Source: JANRLJ01 sp034437895
GTDB taxonomy: Bacteria; Chloroflexota; Anaerolineae; Aggregatilineales; Phototrophicaceae
Assembly (NCBI GenBank): GCA_034437895.1
Contig: DAOTTO010000288.1
Span: forward strand, 1 to 5,221
DNA length: 5,221 nucleotides
Direction: 5' to 3'
This document shows, piece after piece, positions 1-5,221 of this stretch. The notes under the pieces were generated by a model that worked only from the letters and a program-made list of their open reading frames with translations, searched no databases and was not told the origin of the DNA. The position numbers were made by a program, and so were the translations under genes. Every line of letters starts with the position of its first letter. Position 1 is the stretch's first letter.

Positions 1-7
1 TTATTGT

Positions 8-37
8 GTAGGGAGCGACACGTCAGTCACTCCCTAC
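8..37. repeat. Palindromic element with GTAGGGAG/CTCCCTAC arms
   Basis: GTAGGGAG (8-15) and CTCCCTAC (30-37) are exact reverse complements. After one mismatch (C16/A29) the stem resumes as GAC (17-19) with GTC (26-28), leaving a six-base loop. No T run follows in either direction. Its form suggests a dispersed small palindromic repeat; a second copy is not present in this window. Confidence 0.55.
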
Positions 38-80
38 CCTGAGTTTCGGATAGTGTTTTCATTCTATCCCCACCCCTAAA

Positions 81-107
81 TCCCCTCCCCACTTCGTAGA
101 GAGGGGA
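81..107. repeat. 7-bp inverted repeat in a C-rich intergenic element
   Basis: TCCCCTC (81-87) pairs with GAGGGGA (101-107) across a 13-base loop. The preceding CCCCACCCCTAAA (68-80) with this palindrome has the look of a common Chloroflexota-type intergenic repeat. It is only 29 bases from the 12-bp hairpin at 137-163, and the two may be parts of a single element of about 115 bases (roughly 66-178). Confidence 0.5.
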
Positions 108-136
108 CTTAAAGAACCATTGTGAACCATTTCCCT

Positions 137-163
137 CCCCTTCGCCATTGCATGGCGAAGGGG
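137..163. repeat. Perfect 12-bp inverted repeat (hairpin)
   Basis: CCCCTTCGCCAT (137-148) and ATGGCGAAGGGG (152-163) are perfect reverse complements around a three-base loop TGC. The stem is strong and symmetric, and no T run follows on either strand. It is set in C-rich then G-rich flanks (CCCTCCCC before, TTGGGGGATGAGG after), which look like the body of a dispersed palindromic repeat family seen in Chloroflexota genomes. A rho-independent terminator is less likely. It may still limit read-through from the alpha-E gene. Confidence 0.7.
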
Positions 164-230
164 TTGGGGGATGAGGACATCATAAAAGTTAATCAAGGTA
201 AGCTATCCAAAACTGAGGTTCCCTATAAAC

Positions 231-270
231 CTATCTACCGGTCTATCGAAACATCGTTTCAACCGGATAG
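231..270. repeat. Interrupted inverted repeat across the alpha-E stop codon
   Basis: Nested arms can pair: CTATC (231-235) with GATAG (266-270), CGG (239-241) with CCG (263-265), and GAAAC (248-252) with GTTTC (256-260) around a three-base loop. The structure spans the TAG stop at 243-245. It could slow the 3' end of the transcript or protect it, but the stem is interrupted and no T run follows, so it is not a canonical intrinsic terminator. Confidence 0.3.
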
Positions 271-1199
271 GCGATATACGTCTCATAAGCGGCAGTATGG
301 ATTTCCGCACATTGATGCTGAATATCCTTCAGATAGGCATGAATATCCCCATGCATAATGTCGTCAATCTGGTCATAGCTGAGTGCGGCACGTAATCGCC
401 CCGCCAGACGATGCACCCGCACGGATTTGCGTGTCTCGGTTGAATCGGCGATGGCGCTTAAGGCGGATTGAATAGCGTCAGCGGCGAAACGTACCGAATG
501 CGGGAATTCTTCATTCAAAAGCAGAAATTCCGCGATGTAATTGGGGCGCAATTCAGCGGTATGAACCTTGACATACGCTTCAAACGCGGTGCAGGACTTG
601 AGCAAACCCAGCCACTCAAAATAATCGCTGTGTGTGACATCAGGATGAATATATGGAAATGTGGAAAAATGCCCATCGAGCAGCGCCGCAATCGAACTTG
701 CCCGCTCGATAAAGCGCCCAAGCTGAATAAAATCCCAGCCTTCATTATGGCTCATGGTGGAGTCGGTCACGCCCTGGAACATCTGCACCTGATCTTTTAC
801 GGTCTGGAAAAATTTGTGCGGCTCGATGTTGAGGGCAGTATCGGCGTTGCTTTCCCCAATGAACAAATACAGCCGATTCACCTGCTGCCACATTTCGGTG
901 CTGATTCGCTCGCGCACCTGACGCGCATTTTCTCGTGCGCCAATAATGGCCGCCGCTACCGAAGCCTTATTGTGCGGATCAAAAGTGAGTTCGCGCACGA
1001 CTCCAAACGCATCGTCGGATTCAACATGACACGCCGCCCGAAGCGCGGATTGGAGGCGCGTCCAGCGGCCTTGATCGCGTTCCGGCGTAGATTGCTCCAG
1101 CGTGAGGTTGAGCTGTAAATCGAGCAAGCGGGCGGTATGTTCGGCACGTTCTAAGTAACGGCTCATCCAGTAAAGACTGTCGGCGACTCGTGAAAGCAT
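243..1199 (-). CDS. Alpha-E domain-containing protein (DUF403 family)
   Basis: A 318-residue, largely alpha-helical protein of normal family length. Diagnostic blocks are the N-terminus MLSRVADSLYWMSRYLERAE with HTARLLD (1-27), ARENARQVRERIS followed by EMW (88-104), GWDFIQLGRFIERASSIAALLD (154-175), LLKSCTAFEAY (199-209) and AEFLLLNEEFPHSVRF (223-238). The conserved R/E pairs and N91 are in place. It is probably cytoplasmic: no signal peptide or membrane segment is seen. The biochemical role is unproven. Alpha-E proteins are almost always encoded with circularly permuted ATP-grasp proteins, and a joint role in amide or peptide bond formation has been proposed. Here its partner lies about 2.6 kb upstream on the same strand. 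The ATG at 1197-1199 gives the conserved family N-terminus. The only ribosome-binding-like element is a weak GAGAA about 10 bases upstream, formed by the last unit of a heptad repeat. With a 216-base spacer before it, the gene may have its own promoter. Confidence 0.94.
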   Translation of the reverse strand: MLSRVADSLYWMSRYLERAEHTARLLDLQLNLTLEQSTPERDQGRWTRLQSALRAACHVESDDAFGVVRELTFDPHNKASVAAAIIGARENARQVRERISTEMWQQVNRLYLFIGESNADTALNIEPHKFFQTVKDQVQMFQGVTDSTMSHNEGWDFIQLGRFIERASSIAALLDGHFSTFPYIHPDVTHSDYFEWLGLLKSCTAFEAYVKVHTAELRPNYIAEFLLLNEEFPHSVRFAADAIQSALSAIADSTETRKSVRVHRLAGRLRAALSYDQIDDIMHGDIHAYLKDIQHQCAEIHTAAYETYIAYPVETMFR

Positions 1200-1415
1200 G
1201 ATATTAGTTCTCAGTTTTTAGTAATCAGTATTTGGTTGTAAGACTTATGCAGTTAATTGATTCATTGAAGACGAAGCGACACTCCACACACAATGCAATA
1301 TGTTGCCGACCTGCGCGATTCCTAAGTTTAAGAAGATTTTAACCAATCTTGATGGAAATGTCGTATAGCTAAATAACACAGACATTATGGGCAACGAGTC
1401 ATCTATCTCAACGAA
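1200..1415. other. Intergenic spacer between glycosyltransferase and alpha-E genes
   Basis: This 216-base gap is visibly richer in A and T than the flanking genes and holds no convincing open reading frame. It contains the heptad array at 1206-1233 and a small AT-rich inverted repeat (AAGATT at 1333-1338, AATCTT at 1345-1350, six-base loop), which has no following T run in either direction. On the minus strand TTGCCC (1394-1389) is followed 17 bases later by TAGCTA, a poor sigma-70-like match that I do not call as a promoter. The gap is long enough to contain a promoter for the alpha-E gene, but none can be supported from sequence alone. Confidence 0.5.
1206..1233. repeat. Degenerate heptad array, four AGTNNNN units
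   Basis: Four consecutive 7-base units read on the plus strand as AGTTCTC, AGTTTTT, AGTAATC and AGTATTT, in perfect 7-base phase with only the first three bases fixed. On the minus strand this is NNNNACT repeated up to six bases before the alpha-E start codon. The last unit supplies the only GAG-type sequence near that start, so the repeat may act as the translation leader. Degenerate heptad repeats of this style are known from intergenic DNA of cyanobacteria and other bacteria; assigning this one to such a class is my inference. Confidence 0.6.
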
Positions 1416-3680
1416 TCATGGGACGTTGATTGTCTCTATTGGGATAAAATCACCTATTGGCGTATTATTCGCGTTGTAAGCCCCTAACCGGACCCCGTCG
1501 ATAAAGCCATACAATGCTACGCCGAGCGTATAGTTACCCGGCGGCGTGTTTTCCGGGATTTGAAAGGTGTAGCGATCTGCGATTATCACATTAGGCTGCC
1601 AACGTGTGGTCGGCAGCGTCCAATTCAATGGCTCGGCATCCTGCTGCCCCCATAGTGGATTGTTGGTCGCCGGATTGAACTGTTCGCCTAACAGGAAAAC
1701 CGACACTTTGTAGCGTTCTGTAAGCGCGGTATCCGTTTCCCAAAACAACGTTAAGTCAAGCGTATCGCCGGGGCGCAGTTGGTCGGATTCAAGCGTATAG
1801 CCGCGCAGATGAATCGACTCGCCTAAAACAAAATCAAGCGGATGCTCAATATCGGCGGCGACAGCTTGCGCGTTGGTTGTGAGGTTCGCCAGTCTAAACT
1901 GCGCGAGTTCAACATCACCCAAATAAATGTGGTACTGCCCTACTGGTAAATCCGGCGTAAGCGGAAGGCTGATCTGCTGACGGGTAAATCCAGCACTAGC
2001 AGAGGAGGGCGGCTCAATCGTGAAATCACGTTCAACCTCACCTATCAAGCGCATCGTGAAGGCCGTTTGCGGCGGTGTCTGCCAATAAAGCGCGAAAATC
2101 AGATTATCGCCAATCGGATATTCGTGCATTGGCAAATCCGCGCCGATCAATCCTTCGACATTGGAAATGTTTTGTGGCGGCACAAAATCCGGCGCGAGAT
2201 CATAAATTATGGCGGTGCGTTCCGGCGTTTTTGTATAAAGGGTTAAAGTGCTGTCGTTAAATGCCCATATCGTCGTCGCTTCGGCATGGTCTTCAAGCCA
2301 CATCACAATCGCATCTTGCGGATCATTCACGAGCGACTCGTCATTTTTAATCAGCCAGATCGCGTCTGAATTTTCCCAAAGCGGCGTGAGCAGATAATCC
2401 GCGAATCCAGCATCAACAGGCTGTTGATAAGGCACGTTGACCCAATCATCATGATATTCCGCCGCCAGCACCGTCCACGCGCGGTCATTATGCAGCACAA
2501 CCGCATCTCCCGCCTGACGATGCGCCCGCAACGTATGCGCGACAGAAACATAAACATCACGCAGCACACGCCCCTCATACGTGCCGCGTAAGCCGATCAA
2601 CGATGCGCTTAAAACGATTACCAGCGCACCAATGCCTAAAATCCGGCTGAATGACGCAAGTTTGACGATGCTCCACGCCAGCAGCACATAAAAACAGGAT
2701 GACAGCATCAGCAAATAACGCACCGCTAAGGGACGGCCTAAATTATGGATTGGGAGAGTCAGCAAAAAAACGACCAGCACAGGCATCAAAAGTCCGGCGA
2801 GGAGCAAAATCAGAGAGTCACGATGACCACGATGAGCGCGGATGAATATCGCGCCGATACCGATCAGTAAAATAATAAGTACCACGCCCACCAGCGGCAG
2901 AACATTCCCCCAATCAGCGGGGATCCCTGTCGTGAGCGTGACGAAATACACTTGCAGGAAAAACCCAAACGAAGTGGGTTGTTCAGCGCTCCAGCCGTGC
3001 ATCCGCTGAATTGCATACAGCGCCCAAGGCAGAAAAAGCACAGCGGCGGCGATTTGCGGAATCAGCCACGCGATCAAAAAACGGCGCGGGAATTTCCGCC
3101 GTACCCACACAACCAAAAACGCGAGATTAGTCGCTAAAGGCAGGACTACAGCCAGATAAAAGGTATGGAGTGCGCCGAGGACGCAAATCACGTAAAGGAT
3201 TTGCCAAACGGCATAGCGCTTTTGTTTGGGTCGAAAGCGAAAAAGTTGCACCGTAGCCCACAATGCACCCGCCGAAAATAATCCCGCCAGCATGTGCATC
3301 CGCATCAGTTGGGAAATATCGATGTTGGCGCGGGAAAGCCCGAACAGCAGCATCGCCAACAATCCAACCTGCTTTCCGCCAACTGACTTGCCAAGCGCAT
3401 ACACGACGGCGACGGTCAGAATCCCAAACAGTACCGACGGAAAACGCAGCACAAATTCACCATCGCCAGTAAATAACCGCTGCGCCCGAAGTGCCAGATA
3501 ATAGACTGGAGGATGCACATCGCGGGCGGTTGTTTCCAACATTTGCGCGAAGGGCTGCCGGACGAGCCAATTGCTGTAGCCTTCGTCCCAATTCAGATTT
3601 AGATCGCCGAGCTTGTAGACGCGCAGACCAAACGCCAGCAGCAGAATCAAGATGGGCAGGAATCGCAGAAATGTCTTCAT
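1416..3680 (-). CDS. Family 39-type membrane glycosyltransferase with C-terminal beta-rich domain
   Basis: A 754-residue protein from the ATG at 3678-3680. Residues 1-365 are a polytopic membrane region of about 11-12 hydrophobic segments, beginning with FLRFLPILILLLAFGLR. The first extracytoplasmic loop carries WDEGY (31-35, acidic pair D32/E33) and DVHPPVYY (54-61), as in dolichyl-phosphate-mannose mannosyltransferase/ArnT-like enzymes (PMT_2). RFPSVLFGILTVAVVYALGK (79-98) and a later RYLL (321-324) also fit. The family moves a sugar from a polyprenyl-phosphate donor to an acceptor outside the membrane; donor and acceptor here are unknown. Residues about 370-754 are soluble and beta-rich, with two similar units (NLIFALYW to PVGQYHIYLG, and DLTLFWET to PPGNYTLGVALYG). 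An in-frame TTG at 3735-3737 would add 19 residues, but that stretch is translated repeat DNA and precedes a natural signal-anchor start, so I reject it. No strong Shine-Dalgarno precedes the ATG. The gene separates two genes that normally neighbour each other. Confidence 0.85.
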   Translation of the reverse strand: MKTFLRFLPILILLLAFGLRVYKLGDLNLNWDEGYSNWLVRQPFAQMLETTARDVHPPVYYLALRAQRLFTGDGEFVLRFPSVLFGILTVAVVYALGKSVGGKQVGLLAMLLFGLSRANIDISQLMRMHMLAGLFSAGALWATVQLFRFRPKQKRYAVWQILYVICVLGALHTFYLAVVLPLATNLAFLVVWVRRKFPRRFLIAWLIPQIAAAVLFLPWALYAIQRMHGWSAEQPTSFGFFLQVYFVTLTTGIPADWGNVLPLVGVVLIILLIGIGAIFIRAHRGHRDSLILLLAGLLMPVLVVFLLTLPIHNLGRPLAVRYLLMLSSCFYVLLAWSIVKLASFSRILGIGALVIVLSASLIGLRGTYEGRVLRDVYVSVAHTLRAHRQAGDAVVLHNDRAWTVLAAEYHDDWVNVPYQQPVDAGFADYLLTPLWENSDAIWLIKNDESLVNDPQDAIVMWLEDHAEATTIWAFNDSTLTLYTKTPERTAIIYDLAPDFVPPQNISNVEGLIGADLPMHEYPIGDNLIFALYWQTPPQTAFTMRLIGEVERDFTIEPPSSASAGFTRQQISLPLTPDLPVGQYHIYLGDVELAQFRLANLTTNAQAVAADIEHPLDFVLGESIHLRGYTLESDQLRPGDTLDLTLFWETDTALTERYKVSVFLLGEQFNPATNNPLWGQQDAEPLNWTLPTTRWQPNVIIADRYTFQIPENTPPGNYTLGVALYGFIDGVRLGAYNANNTPIGDFIPIETINVP

Positions 3681-3705
3681 AAAAAGCGACGATTGCTTTA
3701 TGAAA

Positions 3706-3739
3706 CGCAAAGGCGCAAAGTACGCAAGGATTCGCAAAG
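3706..3739. repeat. CGCAAAG cluster, four units
   Basis: On the plus strand CGCAAAG occurs at 3706-3712, 3714-3720 and 3733-3739, with a one-base variant CGCAAGG at 3723-3729. Unit starts are 8, 9 and 10 bases apart. It lies just upstream of the glycosyltransferase ATG. When read on the minus strand it creates the spurious in-frame extension that starts with TTG at 3737. It resembles the simple 'ACGCAAAGG' intergenic repeats met in many environmental bacterial genomes. Confidence 0.7.
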
Positions 3740-3752
3740 AAAAAATCGACTT

Positions 3753-3780
3753 TTTACTCTCAACTCATTGCTCATCACTC
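3753..3780. repeat. Degenerate heptad array, four GAGNNNN units
   Basis: Read on the minus strand, four consecutive 7-base units are GAGTGAT (3780-3774), GAGCAAT (3773-3767), GAGTTGA (3766-3760) and GAGTAAA (3759-3753), in perfect phase. The first unit encodes the last residue (E480) and the TGA stop of the ATP-grasp gene, so the array starts right at the end of the conserved KDTWVL tail. Its architecture matches the array at 1206-1233 but the fixed bases differ. Confidence 0.6.
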
Positions 3781-5217
3781 GTTCAACACCCAAGTATCTT
3801 TGCTGCCGCCACCTTGTGACGAATTGACAACCAGTGATCCGCGCCGCAACGCCACGCGGGTGAGGCCGCCGGGTACTATGCTCACACGATCTCCATAAAG
3901 GATATACGGACGTAAATCAATATGGCGGGCTTCGACCTGTCCTTCGATAAAGCATGGGGCGCGGGAAAGCTGAATCGTCGGCTGGGCGATGTAATTGCGC
4001 GGGTTAGCAATGACGGCCTCACGGAATTTTTCGCGCTCGGCAGCAGTGCTGTGTGGGCCAACCAGCATCCCATAACCGCCGGATTCCCCAACCGCCTTCA
4101 CCACCATACTGTCCAAATTCGCTAAGACATGATCGCGTTGTTTTGGTTCATAGCAGAGATACGTTTCGATATTGGGCAAAATGGCATCTTCGCCCAGATA
4201 ATAGCGGATGATCTGCGGCACAAAGGCATAAATGGCCTTGTCATCCGCGACACCCGTGCCAATCGCATTCGCCAGCGTGACGCTGCCGGAACGGTAAGCA
4301 TTAAACAGCCCCGGTACACCCAACGTCGAATCCTTGCGGAAGGCCAGCGGGTCGAGGAAATCATCATCAATGCGGCGGTAGATTACGTCCACACGGCGCA
4401 AACCCGATGTCGTCCGCATATAGACGATGTTGTTATGCACCAGCAGATCACGCCCCTCGACCAGTTCAATCCCCATCTGCCGAGCCAAAAACGTATGCTC
4501 AAAGTAAGCCGAATTAAAGATTCCCGGCGTTAGTAGCACAATCATCGGGTCAGCTTGGCCTCGTGGCGCGAGGGCGCGGAGGGTCGCCAATAACGACTGC
4601 CCATAATGGTCAATCGGGCGCACCCCGTAATTAAGGAACATACGCGGGAAGACATTCCGCATCACCTGACGATTCGCCAGCATGTAACTTACGCCGCTTG
4701 GCACACGCAGATTATCTTCCAATACGGCGAATTGTCCGTCCGGCTGGCGGATTAAGTCCGTCCCGACGACAGAAACATACACATCCCGCGCCACCCGCAG
4801 CCCACGCATCTCGCGGCGGAAGTGCTGACAGGTGAAGACCAGTTCACGCGGGACAACGCCATCGCGCAAAATTTTGCCATCGTGATAAATATCGCCCAAA
4901 AATAAGTTGAGCGCCGTAATCCGCTGAGTCAGGCCGCGTTCAATCGTCGCCCATTCAGTGGCGGTGATGATGCGCGGGAGCAGATCATACGGGAAGATGC
5001 GCTCGGTGCCTTCTTCGCGTCCATAGACGGTAAAAGTGATGCCCTGATGCAAAAACGATTGGTCAGCGGCGGATTGGCGGCGATACAGTTCATCGGGCGG
5101 CAGTTCGCGCAGACGGTCTAAGAGCGCGGCGTAATGCGGGCGGGACACGCCTTCGCTGGTGAACATTTCATCATAAGCGTAATCAAGCTGATACTGTGGG
5201 AAGGTGTCGGTTGTCAT
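3775..5217 (-). CDS. Circularly permuted type 2 ATP-grasp protein (amidoligase-like)
   Basis: A 480-residue protein that matches the circularly permuted ATP-grasp family (formerly DUF404/DUF407) along its whole length. Visible family blocks in order are GITFTVYG (59-66), ERIFPYDLLPRII (72-84), LEDNLRVPSGVSYML (166-180), LTPGIFNSAYFEH (229-241), VDVIYRRIDDDFLDPL (276-291), NAIGTGVADDK (317-327), the glycine-rich GESGGYGMLVGP (377-388, probably the nucleotide-binding loop), RHIDLRPYILYG (431-442), and the C-terminal VVNSSQGGGSKDTWVL. There are no signal peptide or membrane segments, so it should be cytoplasmic. From family knowledge it is expected to use ATP to join a carboxylate to an amine. 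The true substrate is not established, and comparative genomics has proposed peptide synthesis or modification together with alpha-E proteins. The ATG at 5215-5217 gives a normal family length, but only four bases lie upstream, so no ribosome binding site can be seen. No key block is missing. Confidence 0.93.
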   Translation of the reverse strand: MTTDTFPQYQLDYAYDEMFTSEGVSRPHYAALLDRLRELPPDELYRRQSAADQSFLHQGITFTVYGREEGTERIFPYDLLPRIITATEWATIERGLTQRITALNLFLGDIYHDGKILRDGVVPRELVFTCQHFRREMRGLRVARDVYVSVVGTDLIRQPDGQFAVLEDNLRVPSGVSYMLANRQVMRNVFPRMFLNYGVRPIDHYGQSLLATLRALAPRGQADPMIVLLTPGIFNSAYFEHTFLARQMGIELVEGRDLLVHNNIVYMRTTSGLRRVDVIYRRIDDDFLDPLAFRKDSTLGVPGLFNAYRSGSVTLANAIGTGVADDKAIYAFVPQIIRYYLGEDAILPNIETYLCYEPKQRDHVLANLDSMVVKAVGESGGYGMLVGPHSTAAEREKFREAVIANPRNYIAQPTIQLSRAPCFIEGQVEARHIDLRPYILYGDRVSIVPGGLTRVALRRGSLVVNSSQGGGSKDTWVLNE

Positions 5218-5221
5218 GTTG

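Noticed and set aside
8..163. Rho-independent terminators for the alpha-E gene
   Set aside because: The stems at 8-37, 81-107 and 137-163 are real, but none is followed by a run of T on the minus strand, so I list them as repeats only.
122..358. A 78-codon plus-strand open frame
   Set aside because: It starts within the palindromic repeat and ends opposite the alpha-E 3' end. The translation has low-complexity, unfamiliar sequence and no ribosome binding site.
468..1118. A 216-codon plus-strand open frame opposite the alpha-E gene
   Set aside because: It lies wholly within the minus-strand alpha-E gene, whose protein matches a known family throughout. The plus-strand translation has no recognisable family pattern and is best explained as an antisense shadow.
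1366..1394. A sigma-70-like promoter (TTGCCC, 17 bases, TAGCTA) for the alpha-E gene
   Set aside because: The -35 part matches four of six consensus bases but the -10 part matches only two, which is not above what is expected by chance in an AT-rich spacer.
1200..1415. Remnant of a third gene or insertion sequence between the glycosyltransferase and alpha-E genes
   Set aside because: No recognisable protein fragment in any frame and no terminal inverted repeats or target-site duplication could be found.
3706..3780. A CRISPR or other repeat-spacer array
   Set aside because: The units are 7 bases long with almost no spacers, far too short for CRISPR repeats, and no cas gene is present.

Overview
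The window carries three complete protein-coding genes, all on the minus strand. In transcription order they are: a circularly permuted ATP-grasp protein (5217 to 3775), a large family 39-type membrane glycosyltransferase (3680 to 1416), and an alpha-E domain protein (1199 to 243). I see no RNA genes, CRISPR array, transposase or phage genes. The organism is most likely a member of the Chloroflexota (Anaerolineae-like). This inference rests on the glycosyltransferase having a long C-terminal beta-rich tail of a kind I associate with that phylum, on C-rich 'CACCCCTAAATCCCCTC' palindromic intergenic repeats, and on moderate GC content. No marker gene is present to prove it.

Layout on the plus-strand coordinates: 1-242 is non-coding and filled with inverted repeats (8-37, 81-107, 137-163) beyond the 3' end of the alpha-E gene. 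243-1199 is the alpha-E gene. 1200-1415 is an AT-richer spacer with a four-unit heptad array (1206-1233) immediately before the alpha-E start. 1416-3680 is the glycosyltransferase. 3681-3774 is a short spacer holding two more low-complexity repeats: a CGCAAAG cluster (3706-3739) and a GAGNNNN heptad array (3753-3780) that runs into the ATP-grasp stop codon. 3775-5217 is the ATP-grasp gene, whose upstream region is cut off by the window edge.

The ATP-grasp and alpha-E proteins are well-known genomic partners, predicted to form an amide- or peptide-ligating system. They are usually adjacent and often accompanied by a transglutaminase-like protein and a proteasome-like (Anbu-type) peptidase. The unusual feature here is that a polytopic glycosyltransferase lies between the two partners, with degenerate heptad repeats at both junctions. 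This could be a late insertion that split the pair, or a real functional association with a cell-surface pathway; the sequence alone cannot decide. No transglutaminase or peptidase gene is seen in the window. I found no clearly new system. The split partner pair and the junction repeats are the points most worth checking.
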